A stretch of 64,000 nt of DNA from Cryptomeria japonica (lineage: Eukaryota; Streptophyta; Pinopsida; Cupressales; Cupressaceae), in assembly GCF_030272615.1 (NCBI RefSeq), contig NC_081411.1, positions 159,318,471 through 159,382,470 of the forward strand. Direction: 5' to 3'. A model generated the notes under the pieces. The model saw nothing but the letters and a program-made list of their open reading frames with translations. It was not told the origin of the DNA and did no database searches. Positions within the stretch are counted from its first letter, which is position 1. Every line of letters starts with the position of its first letter. Positions 41,332-51,793 of this stretch are shown here, piece after piece. A program made the translations under genes and the position numbers.

Positions 41332-42998
41332 TGTTGGATTGTTGGCATTGACAAAACTGGTCAATCCAGAGAACCGGTATATGCGCTAAGATTTTTTATT
41401 GATGTCTAACACTAATTGGTGAAGACACTAACCAGTGTAGTGGTATTGGTAGAGTTATGTTTTATCAGTAAGCAAAGGTGATGACTTACAAACACATGGA
41501 AACAACATTGGTAACAAATGACCAAAAGTTAAATCAGCTCAAGGAAAGATAGACTAAGCCAACCGGTCTGTCAATCAAAAGGATCAGTCACTCTGATGAT
41601 GATGAAGTCACAAAAAGGTAACTCAAACAAAAACATTGAGGTTGTATGCAAACCGGAACCTCATTGGTAAAACAGGGGAAGAGACTTGATGCTAGAACAA
41701 CAAACCGGCAATCAAAGGATGAACCACTAATAAAGAAGTGCAGTGGCATACCAATACATCGGTATGATAGAAGGAAGACAGGTGCTCACCATAAATCTCA
41801 AAGTGGTGATCGGTTATTCAGTTGCGGTGGCAAAAGATGAGCTGGTGAGCTTGTGTCTACGCCAAATCACATGTTAGTAAGGTCAACTTCAGTTATCATG
41901 CAGTCAAGCATGATTACCTGTGGATTTTTTGGTTCGCACTTAATTGACTGAACACGACCTAGAAGTTATTATCTATGGAAGGTGCGGTGGCAAAGTTTGT
42001 TGAACACTTGGCGAAAATGTTGTAAGGCACGTAGAGAAAGAGTGGGAGATTTTGAATTTGAAATATTTCAAAATTCGTGATTGCTTTGATAGAGGGATCC
42101 CCTAAAAGTGTCGATAGAAAATGTATATAGTGTTTTTGAGTTCATTCAGAAAGATTTGATCAGGAAATTTTCAATAAGAAGATCTTGTTGAAGGCAATCC
42201 AAATTGAAGAGTGGAGAGAGAGGAAGTGCTAAAAGGATTTAGCAGAGTAGAAGGTGTTTGAGGTAGATCGGAAAAGTACAGAGCCGAAGGTCAGAGGATC
42301 GGCAAAGGGAAGAGTTAAGAGACAGAGAACCGGTAGAGTGCAGAGCAGAATGTCAGAGGATCGACAGAGTGCAAAGCCGAGGGATAGAGGACCGACCAAG
42401 TAAAGAGCCAAAGGTGTAAGAATAAAATTGGTGTTGTACAGAGAAGACACAACTGGTGTTGATAGACTGTGATTCATATTGAGATCTGATCAAGCTATCA
42501 GTAGCTTATTCAGCAAATCATCCATTTATTTCCTTCTAACCATTGAAACATAAATCCCTTAACCAGGTGGACTTTAATAGGCCCCTTTTGTAAAATCCCT
42601 TAACAGGGTGACATCTTAATTGATGTTATTAAGTCCTTTAATTAGGCTACCTTTAACAGAGTAAAGGCACTAACCGGCCTTAAACAAAATCCCTTAACCG
42701 AGTGGCACCTAATAGTGTATTTGTAATCTCCTAGCATGGATGGCTCCTCATAGGGCGTACTCCAAAAGAGTACAAATTTTGTGAGTTCCTACTCACACCA
42801 TTGTTTTCTCCCATTTGGGTTTCCACAAGATAAATCTTGAGGTCACTGTCAACTTTTTATGCTTGCATATTTTACTTCAGTGATTAAGTATATTGATAAA
42901 TATTAGATAAATGTAGATTAGAGTTAAAAGTTTTAATTATGAAAAATTGATCAAGTGTTGATTCACCCCTCCCCTCTCAACACCAGTTGGGACTAACA
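41332..42998 (+). repeat. Copia-2 3' LTR
   Basis: A 1,667-bp LTR, TGTTGGATTGTTGGC to GTTGGGACTAACA, alignable throughout with the 5' copy. The U5 end TTGATTCACCCCTCCCCTC is shared in type with Copia-1 and the 5.3-kb element. It is followed by TAATA. Confidence 0.95.
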
Positions 42999-43003
42999 TA
43001 ATA

Positions 43004-43699
43004 TACCAAAACAATCACATACACACTACACATGTTTCTTTTTATGCTCTTTTCTTTTACTTTAAGTAACACAACAAGACATGTTGTTGGGACTTATTGC
43101 ATTAATTTTTAGTTGGGACTCAAGACTCATTTTACATATTCAATAGTATAGATTTCTCCTTTAACTAACACTTATGTCCAGTTGAATGCAATCAAAGAAG
43201 GCATCATTTCACATGCATCCATCCATTCCTTCACAATTGTATAGGCACTTTCTTTTTCCATTCACATGTGCATTAATCCTACTACAAAATTCTAATTTTC
43301 CATTTGGTGTCACAATGTCACCTCATGACTTTCGTCAGCAACATCTTTTTTATCACGTCAATCTCATTTCCAACATTTCGCTTGCCATGCATACCTTCCA
43401 TGACATCTTTCACCAACTCATTGCATGTAAAGAGTATTTTTGTCATAATTATTTATATTTGGGTTGTTGATTGTGACTAGTTATGTGTGCCATTTGTCAA
43501 AACTAAGAACTAGTATTGGCATCACAGTCATACAAGCTTACTCGCATAATGTAGAAGGAAAGGAATTGTTGAGAAAAAATTGGTCTAGTAAATGTTTGAA
43601 TGGAATTGAGTGAGTTTGAGATACATTTAAATAGAATTGAATAAATTCAATCTAAGAGAAAAATAAATTATTTCTCAATTGCAGTAAAAAGAAGTGGGA
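43004..43699 (+). other. Host element spacer between pol and ORF2
   Basis: A/T-rich non-coding DNA with no domain. The 94-codon ORF at 43186-43470 is low-complexity His/Phe-rich and not recognised. Athila elements normally have a spacer after pol. Confidence 0.5.
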
Positions 43700-44575
43700 C
43701 AAGTTGGTGACACCATTAGGAGAGAGCCTTCATACCACACTCTATTGGTCACAAACACAAATATTTTACCATTCTTTGAAAGAGAAGGCTGAGTGCACTA
43801 TTGTCTAAGGCTAACTGAATACAATGATGAAATAACAAAAGAATTTGTGGCCATCTCTAGGAATAATGAAGTGATAGTTAAGGGACTAAGGGTGGATGTG
43901 TCTGAGGCCACTATTTTAAAATATATTGGTCTTCCAAGGATAGGAGAAGAGTTTCCAACATCTCTCGATACAGTATCGACAGGGGAAAATTTTGCCTATC
44001 TTAACGAGACCTTTGTCTCAACATCTCAAGGCACTCAATGGACTTCACTTGCTCCACTTTGGCAAATGGTGGTGTCACAAGTCATCATGTATTTCACCTG
44101 CAATAGAAGCATTTTGTGCTTTATAGTACTCATTTTAAATTACTGAGGCATCTTCATTATAACAAACCAGTCAACATGCCAAATTATTTTCATATGTTAA
44201 CGACAATGGATATTGAGTATAGAAAGAAGAGGAAACCCTCTTCCTTATCTCATCACAATTTAGTTGTCCTTCTAGTTAAAAGAAGTTTGTTTTTTCAATT
44301 TTTGAATGTTAATTGGAAAGAGTTTAAGGAATGAGACAACATCTATAATAGACTTTTGATAAATGTTCTAGAAATAGAGGTGATAAGGCAAAAGGGTCTG
44401 AAAGAGTTGAGGGAGAAGAATACTAGGCATCAGTAGTGGAAGAAATTGAAACCCTTGTAGGGGAAACCTTCAGAGTTAATGGGGATAATGCAACGTCTCC
44501 TTCTTCACTAGCTAGAAACCCTAGGGAATCCAAAGAAAAGAATTTGGAACATGAGAGTACTAGTGACACTGAGCC
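43700..44575 (+). pseudogene. Host ORF2 (Athila-type protein downstream of pol), 5' part
   Basis: Frame fragments read FFEREG, VHYCLRLTEYNDEITKEF, VIVKGLRVDVSEATILKYIGLPRIGEEF (43793-44146), then after a frameshift HFKLLRHLHYNKPVNMPNYFHML and LSHHNLVVLLVKRS, then a charged region with SKEKNLEHESTSDTEP (44436-44575). The GLPxxGEEF block recalls the helical domain of the extra ORF in Athila-like elements, often labelled putative plant transposon protein. Function is unknown; it is not a convincing envelope protein. The GTG at 43793 is only a frame boundary. Confidence 0.65.
44571..44575. repeat. Target-site duplication GAGCC (left) of the 5.3-kb element
   Basis: GAGCC recurs at 49891-49895. 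Removing the element and one copy joins DTEP with LASPSASLETPT in the host ORF2 frame. Confidence 0.92.
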
Positions 44576-45362
44576 TATTAGAATTCCCCAAGATACTAAG
44601 AGGGGGGGTGAATCAGTGTCTGACCGGTGTATCAATTTTCTTAACTTGTAACATGAAAAGCAATTCAAAATTGTGTACCGGTAAACCAAAAATAATGCAT
44701 TAAATGAGAACAACAACCACAACATGAAAGACACACCATAACACAATATTTTTAATGAGGAAACCCGGTGTGGGAAAAACCTCAGTGGGATTTGTGACCC
44801 ACAATATTCACAAACTGGCCAATAAGAGAATATTACTCATACAATAGGGGCCTGCCCATGTAGGAAGGCCAAGTGCCTAGAGCTCACTACTCAGTTACAA
44901 AAGAAGTCTTACTGACTTACAAAAATGGATTATGCAAATACAATGTCATTTACTACTTTAGATCAGCATCTACTATGCCAGGTTCAGTACCGGTTTAAGC
45001 TCTACAATATTCATAAACTCTTATCCAAAATCTACCTTACAATTCGCATATTAGGTCTGCAATAATCCTTCCATACATACATCTCCTAAATGATCTACAA
45101 GATCTCATACTTATATGAGTCATATTACAATCCACCATGTTGGCTTACAAAAAGATTTTATAATTAAATACAAAATACAATTAAACAAAATTCATGTCGG
45201 CCAGGGTGCTGGTAATCTTTCTTTTCGATGTCGGTGAACTGTATGTCGGTGTAGAGTGTGTCAGTGTCGGTGCCTACCGGTATCATATGATTGTAAGGTT
45301 TCCATCAATGAAAATACCTTCAATCACCTACAATTTCTCATTGGAGTGTGCATTTTCCAACA
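44576..45362 (-). repeat. 5.3-kb element 3' LTR (left copy)
   Basis: 787 bp. On the - strand it starts TGTTGGAAAATGCAC and ends near TCTAATA (degenerate). It pairs with 49121-49890. The ORF on 44423-44746 (- strand) recurs in the partner LTR and is not a gene. Confidence 0.93.
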
Positions 45363-45377
45363 ATCTCCCCCTTTGGC
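45363..45377 (-). promoter_or_regulatory. 5.3-kb element polypurine tract
   Basis: CCAAAGGGGGAGAT on the - strand directly before the LTR start TGTTGG, identical to that of Copia-1 at 2967-2981. Confidence 0.9.
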
Positions 45378-45572
45378 ATTGATGGCAACACTCATGAGAA
45401 AAATCCAAAAAGTGTTATCCAAAAAGATTTTGCCAAAATTGTCTTACCAAAACTATGTTATCAAAATGTGTGCCCCCCTGAGCTGATGTCGTCTTGTCTT
45501 TCTTCTAATCATTTTTCTCAGTTCCACTACTTTCCCTTTGACATCAATGACAAAGGTTGTCAAGTGCAGTTT

Positions 45573-48500
45573 TCAGCTTGATCCTTGTAACCTGTTGGTT
45601 ACAATCTGGAAAAGGTCTGCCAATACAAGATTCAGTCTCTCAATGAACCTGTCACTTTCCTTCAATGTCACCTCTGTTCTTTGAATTGTACTGGTGAGGT
45701 GATGCATTTTCTCTTCCGGTGTCTTCAGTCCTTGAACAAGTGCCTCTGAGATCTCGTTTCTCAAAGAGATGAGGTAGTCCAATTTGGGACTGAGTCTGCA
45801 TTTAATATCTTTTTCCTTTCCTTTTATTCTTTCCTTCTCTTTTTCCAATTTTGCAAGTTTCTCCTCAAAACCTTCTATTTTCTGCTCTATAACTGATAAT
45901 GGTTCAAATGAATCAATGAAATTGTTAGCTATATCAGTTATTTCTTTCTGTATCTTATTGATCTCCTTGTCTATATCTACTGTCAAAATATTAGTCTTAC
46001 ATGTGTCTCTATACAACTCCTTAAATTCCTTTATTGTTTTGCTTAGTGTCGGTAAAAGGGTATCAATGTGTCCCATGCACTTCTTTATTTTCTCATCAAA
46101 GAATTTATGTTTGTCTTTATCCATTTTCTCTTTAAATGTCTCCTCATTAATCTGATCAACTGTCACAATGTTATCAGTGATATACTTAGATAATGTGTCT
46201 AGTTGATTTAAAGAATCTTTATTTTCCACATTGCACTTGGGTGCTATCAATTTTAGAATAGGAATTGTATCATCAATAGCCTTATATGCTTGTGCACTAC
46301 ACTCTGTGATTTTCTTAATGGAATCCAATAATACCTTTGTCACATTCATTGGTCTAAATTTTGTCATGGAAGAACTAACAATCTGCATTCCATCGGTGTG
46401 AGTAACCTCTTTGCTTGTATTGACCTCTAGTAGGTCAGTTTGTGTTTGCATTTCTACTAGCAAAGGCTTGGGTTTCTCAGTTGTTGCCGGTGGCACTGTA
46501 TTTGCATGAACCTGTACCTCAACCTTTTTTTGTTCCTATTTCTCAACCTGTACCTCAGTGGGTTTCATTGTTCTCTCTACTGTCGGTTTCTCTGATTAAG
46601 TCTCAGTATTCATTGTTGGTTTCTCAGCTAGTTGCTCTAGCTCAGTGGGTTTAGTATCAGTCACCATTCCAATAGATAGGGGACCAACTGATTGTTCAGT
46701 TTGTGTCTCAACCACAATCTCAACATGTACTGTCGGTGGCTCAGTAGCCACATATTTCTTCTTATCTTTAGTGGTCTCTTTATCAACCACAATATTTACC
46801 TCTTGGGTGTCTATGTTCATAGTGTACAAAATTTCAAACTCGGGATTTGTATCCTCATGAGGAGTCTCCATACTCTCTGTTGTCGGTTGTTTGTCAATAG
46901 TATGTACCTGTGGAGTATCATAAGGAGGTGGGGGTAGGTTATCAGTTATCTTTAGGCTAGGAGGACCACCTACCTTACCTTTTCCCTTATCCTTGTCCTT
47001 TTGGTAGACTCTGATAGTCTTGGGTCTTTTAAGTTCTTCTTGTTTCTCCTTTTCAACAAAGAATATATCCCATTGATCTATAGTTTCTTCAGTGATTTCA
47101 TTCACTCTACCTGCCATTAGTGCTACATGTCGGTGACCGGTTGAAAATATTGTCTAGTTGGCCTCACTGATTAATTGATCTATCTCTTCACTGGAGTTCA
47201 CTGGGTGAACTGCAAGTAATTTTTCTATCTTTATCTTTTTATCTAACTCAACAATAGCTACCCTTCTAGCTTCTAGTCTTCTGTATAAATCATTGGGTAT
47301 ATCATCAACAATCTCCATCAAAAAAAATTTGTATATGTCTAAGTGTAAAATTACACTGTTCTCTATGCTCTCTTTATCATCATTGGAAAGTGTGTTATAC
47401 AGCTTGCTAATACTTTTCAATTTTCCATCCTCAGTTATTTCATTTAGAAGTTTGTCCAGTGGAGCAATAGCCTATTTTACCTTCTTCTTCTTTAGAGTTA
47501 ACTTCTTAGCTAGAGGCCTAACTGCCTATTGCTTTTGTCTTGTTCTTCTAGGTGTAGGTGAGGGTGCCAGTGAGGGTTTTCTTTTCCTTTCTACCCTTTT
47601 GAACTCAGCCGGTATATCACTTTCAGAAGAAGTTGCAACCGGTGAAAGATGAGCTTCCGGTTGAAGTCCTTCCAACTCACTTTCCTTGATACCATTTTTG
47701 TTTAATACATATTCCTTAATTTCTTTATCCTATCTTGTACCTTTCCTCACTATTTGTTCAGTTTTCTTATCTCTTTTCTGAGATTGGATACCACTCTCAA
47801 TTGTTTATGCATTGCCAAAAAGTTTCTCAGATGGTTCTTTTGGTGCTTCAAGGAGGGATTTTTCATAAGTCTCAATGATGTTATCATCTGTCTCATATCC
47901 CATCTCGGTTACCCAAAGAGTTCTAGGGACAACTGCCTCCATCCAGATTTCATCTTTCTTAATTACAAAGCATATCTCTTTTTGATATTTATCAACAATT
48001 GCTTGAGATAGCCTTACTCTTGTCTTCATTCAAACCTTCAGTGCTTGAAAATGTTCATTTATATGTTTCTCTCTATTTTCTCCCATGTTGTTTAATGTAT
48101 CCAATAGTTGCTTTCCTACCGGTATATCAAAGACAAAGTCTTTCTTACCAATATTGGGTACTTCCTTGGTAATGTATAGCATTAAACATACAAGCAGATT
48201 TCCAAATCTGAAAGTTACCTTCTTATCACCTTTGATTTTCTTCAGGTTGTCTATCAATTCATCTTTAAGCCATTCACACACATCTATTCTTTTATTATCG
48301 TTCACCATGTCATATGCACTTTTAATACATAGGCTGGATACTAAGTTTAACCTATTTGCATGTGTAGCCTTATAGCCAAGAATCATACTGACAAATATGA
48401 CATTGATGTCCTTCACATCATTGACTCTTAGGGATCTTTTGTCAAATGTTGTGCCGGTTAAGGTCATCACAGTGTCATTTGGAACTTTCTTAGTTCTGTC

Positions 48501-49049
48501 AGGCCTACTACCGATGGAAGGTAACCCTGTTACTGCCCTAACTGCTTCTTTAGTGATCTTATGGATGGAATCCAACCAAAATAATTCACCATGGACTCTA
48601 CTTAGGACTATTCTTATCACATCTTTAAGAAAATTAGGAATGCTAAGAATATCCACAAAACATAGGGTTTCCACTACCTTGTGTTCTGGTTTGATGTTAC
48701 CATTTGCATCACAAATCACAGTCCTATACATGTTCTTGATTTCATCATCTCCTAATTCCTCAATATGACAATGTATGTATATTCTAGGTTCCTCTACATA
48801 AACTACTCCCTTAGGTATTTTTGAAAATGCTCCTAGGGTATCATCTTTCTTCACAATTTCGGGAATAAGTTTGAACACGGGTCTAGGTCGCTTGATAACC
48901 TCAATCACAGTAGGGTTTGCAATAAATTCAGGTGTAGATGAAGAAGCCATAGTTATAGCCTTCAAATCATCTTCAAGTTTGATATTCTTCACCTTTTCTG
49001 CATCATAGTTTGAAAGAGTTATTTCCAATTGCTTTCTCAAGTTTTCCAT
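45573..49049 (-). pseudogene. Long unrecognised ORF (~1,158 codons) of the 5.3-kb element
   Basis: From the ATG at 49049 (MENLRKQLEI) to the stop at 45573 a single - strand frame persists with eight internal stops and no frameshift. Every stop is explained by C-to-T (or G-to-A) change of a Gln, Arg or Trp codon. The N-terminal third (about 48030-49049) includes MASSSTPEFI, FVDILSIPNFLKDVIR, ITKEAVRAVTGLPSIGS and FRFGNLLVCLML, predicted helical. The middle is charged and basic (KRVERKRKPSL; KDKDKGKGKVGG) with proline runs. The C-terminal ~300 residues form a coiled coil (EQKIEGFEEKLAKLEKEKERIK). No zinc knuckle, protease or RT. Upstream TTG at 49076 is less likely a start. The ITGLPxxG block resembles host ORF2; otherwise unknown. 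Confidence 0.8.
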
Positions 49050-49105
49050 CTCTACTGGTGTCAGGATCTTCCTCAAGCTGTTAGGCTTTTGAAAATAGAG
49101 GACTA

Positions 49106-49118
49106 GGCTCTGATACCA
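49106..49118 (-). promoter_or_regulatory. 5.3-kb element primer-binding site (tRNA-iMet)
   Basis: The - strand TGGTATCAGAGCC is a 13-base perfect match to the initiator tRNA-Met complement, two bases from the LTR end at 49121. Its intactness shows the element was competent for priming when it inserted. Confidence 0.94.
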
Positions 49119-49120
49119 GT

Positions 49121-49890
49121 TTTTAGGATTCCCAAAGATACTGAGAGGGGGGGTGAATCAGTATCTAACCGATGTATCAATTTTCTTAACTTGTAACATG
49201 AAAAGCATTTCAAAACTATGTACCAGTAAACCAAAAATAATGCAGTAAATGAGAACAACAACCACAACATGAAAGACACACCATAACACAATATTTTTAA
49301 TGAGGAAACCTGGTGTGAGAAAAACCTCGGTGGGATTTGTGACCCACAATATTCGCTTACTGGCCAATAAGAGAATATTACTGATACAATAGGGGCCTGC
49401 ACATGCAGGAAGGTCAAGTGCCTAGAGCTCACTGCTCAGTTACAAAAGAAGTCACTAACTTACAAAAATGGATTATACAAATCCAATGTCATGTATTTCT
49501 TCAGATCAGCATCTACTATGCCAAGTTCAGTGCCGGTTTAAGCTCTACAATATTCATAAACCCTTATCCAAAATCTCCCTTACAATTCGCATATTAGGTC
49601 TGCAATAATCCTTCCATACATACATCTCCTAAATGATCTACAAGATCTCATACTTATATGAGTCATATTACAATCCTCCATGTCATCTTACAAAAATATT
49701 TTACAATTAAATACAAAATACAATTAAATAAAATTCTTGTCAACCAGGGTGCCGGTAATTTTTCTTTTCGGTGTCAGTGTAGAGTCTATCGGTGCCGGTG
49801 CCTATCAGTATCATATGATTGTAAGGTTGCCATCAATGACAATACCTTCAATCACCTACAATTTTTCATTGGAGTGTGCATTTGCCAACA
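49121..49890 (-). repeat. 5.3-kb element 5' LTR (right copy)
   Basis: A 770-bp partner of 44576-45362, ending TTTGCCAACA on the + strand and followed by the duplicated GAGCC. Confidence 0.93.
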
Positions 49891-51650
49891 GAGCCATTAG
49901 CTTCACCTTCAGCATCACTAGAAACACCTACAATCTTTGGGAAATTCCCTTCCTCATTATCAAAACACATTCTTAGGTATTCTAGAAAGAAATGGAAAGA
50001 ATTTGTCTCTTCCTCAACCTCACTTAGACATAAGAATTCAAGAGTTGAATTGAAAAGTAAAAATGGTATAACAAAAAGGTAGAGGGTTATAGAAGAATCT
50101 AGGAGGGCATCCACACAAGGGTTAGAAAGAATTAAATCCAGAGTAAAATTTGAGACCCCGAAAATTGCAAAGCAATCTAAAAAAAAGAAGACAAAGGAAA
50201 AGGGGTTTCAAGGGAAACAAATCTTAGAGAAACATTCCAATCACCTCTCTAAGAAGAAAATTTAATCTAAATAGAAACTCCTATACAATTGATTGTGCAT
50301 GTGGACATCGATTCCAATAGGGAAAACTTGTTTAGGAATAGGGAGGTTGATGATAAAGATGCAGGGATACCAACTACAGAAAATGATAGAGAGGAGGTAC
50401 ACAAGGGGAACCTAATCAGTATAATTATGACTATAACTTGGTGACAATGAAACTAAGGTAGGTCCTTCAATTTTTATTGGTCCTGAATATACCCTGGAAG
50501 GGAGAAACAACAAGGAAGAGTTGCAAGCATCTCTAAAAAAATAAAGAATTTGGAGAAGCAACTATCTGAGTATAAAGAAAGAGACATAAGGTTAAAAGGC
50601 AAGGTGCAGGAGCTAGAAACGCAATTAAAACTTGCAGTAGCAAGAAGTGATCAAATTACAAAAGCTAACCAACCTGGCTATTATAGAGTTACAAAAGAAG
50701 GGACACCCTACTATCAAAGGAAAAGATGCAGTAGCACCATTGACCATGGTTAATCTTGGAATTGCTTTATGGAGATCGCATTTGAAATTTGAAGGGCATA
50801 AGACTCAGTGGGAAAAGGAGAAATAGACACTCAAGGAGAAGTATGAAGCAAAATTAGAGGAGAAAAGCATAGAGGTCAAGAATTTGACCATTAACTTGGA
50901 ACAAATAGTTGACTTAGCTAATCAACTTAGAAGTTGTCATCCTCTTGCCTAGAAGTATGCATTGTATCTACAAGAAAAGTTACTATGCATTGAAATTAGT
51001 CAACTATTGAGTAACTCACCTATCTCTATCCTATCACCAAGCTCATTTCTAATTGCCTACTCTAAAGAAAATGCAAACACACAAGACCAAATGTGTGAAT
51101 TTAATCTTCACAATCTGATATTCCCCTCTAACACTACTTGGAATTTGTTATGTTGTGGGGGGGATTTATAGTTTAAATCACTCACATCCTATATGAGGAA
51201 TGAACGAGAATGAGAAGAATTGTATCAACTCTATCAAGAACTAGAGAAATCACACCCATTGATGATCAAAGTTAAGTGTGATGGGACGAACAAGATTGCA
51301 GTGGAGTGGTTTAGAATGACCAATAGACTAGAAGTTGTAATAAAGCTCCATGAGTGTAGAGCATAAGAATATAACAAATTCAAGACTTTATGCATGAAAT
51401 AGGGAAAGAAAATACTTTGATGCATTGTCAACATAGATGCTTAGAACTACCCTAGGAACTCAAAAACAAGGGAACCACATTCCCTATATAGCTTTTTTGC
51501 CTTAGAACTAATAGGAGCCAAAAGTTATATGAAATCCTTGGAGGACACATCGAGATCATGGATTCCACTCAGATTTCATCCTTCATTCCTCTTCTCAGTA
51601 CCACTCTAGATAGGATGCCAAATGATTGATACAGTAAGGGAGAGGGACCA
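49891..51650 (+). pseudogene. Host ORF2, 3' part (coiled-coil, unrecognised)
   Basis: Continues after GAGCC as LASPSASLETPTIFGKF, a basic stretch (KNSRVELKSKNGITKR), then frame-shifted lysine-rich sequence. A coiled-coil segment follows at 50550-50940 (LEKQLSEYKERDIRLKGKVQELETQL; LEEKSIEVKNLTINLEQ). Later fragments include ELEKSHPLMIKVKCDG and AVEWFRMTNRLEVVIKLHE near 51235-51360, fading out by about 51650. Many frameshifts. It is probably the C-terminal half of the Athila-type ORF2; I see no transmembrane anchor. Confidence 0.6.
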
Positions 51651-51793
51651 CTAGGAAAGGATTACAGATGACAATGGCTTCTACTTACATTAGCTCTCAA
51701 GAGTAACCCATTCTAGAGATTACATATTACACATTTTAGGATTTAATTTTAGGAATTGGTTTGCTTGAGGTCAATAGGGAAAAGTTGGGGATA
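51651..51793 (+). promoter_or_regulatory. Host 3' end before LTR with polypurine tract
   Basis: Short non-coding stretch ending in a purine run, GGGAAAAGTTGGGGATA (51777-51793), just before TGATGAGTCC. It has the right place and composition for the plus-strand primer of the host element. Confidence 0.55.

Larger units (their letters stand above)
33897..42998 (+). mobile_element. Copia-2: Ty1/copia element downstream of host pol
   Basis: LTRs 33897-35558 and 41332-42998 flank a + strand gag-PR-IN-RT-RNH set, with an exact 5-bp duplication. It is 9.1 kb, or about 7.9 kb without solo LTR B. Primer site, polypurine tract and U5 end resemble Copia-1, but the gag and LTR sequences differ, so it is a separate family of the same broad SIRE-like type. 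Hand comparison of about 245 LTR bases gives roughly 8% difference. Confidence 0.95.
44576..49890 (-). mobile_element. 5.3-kb non-autonomous LTR element with long unique ORF (LARD-like)
   Basis: LTRs (44576-45362, 49121-49890), a perfect tRNA-iMet primer site, a copia-type polypurine tract and an exact GAGCC duplication define a complete 5,315-bp LTR element on the - strand. The ~3.75-kb interior has no protease, RT, RNase H or integrase. It is filled by one reading frame described separately. LTR ends resemble Copia-1 (GATACTGAGAGGGGGGGTGA versus ACCACTGAGAAGGGGGTGA), so a SIRE-like copia element could supply its enzymes; that is inference. Hand comparison of about 285 LTR bases gives roughly 7% difference. 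Confidence 0.93.

Noticed and set aside
43186-43470. 94-codon ORF in the host spacer
   Set aside because: No domain or homologous wording, A/T-rich composition, wrong place for a known Athila ORF.
43793-44334. Envelope gene of an endogenous retrovirus
   Set aside because: No signal peptide, cleavage site or transmembrane anchor is visible; wording fits the Athila-type ORF2 instead.
44423-44746. 107-codon hydrophobic ORF repeated at 49103-49432
   Set aside because: Spans LTR and flank of the 5.3-kb element; duplicated because the LTRs are duplicated.
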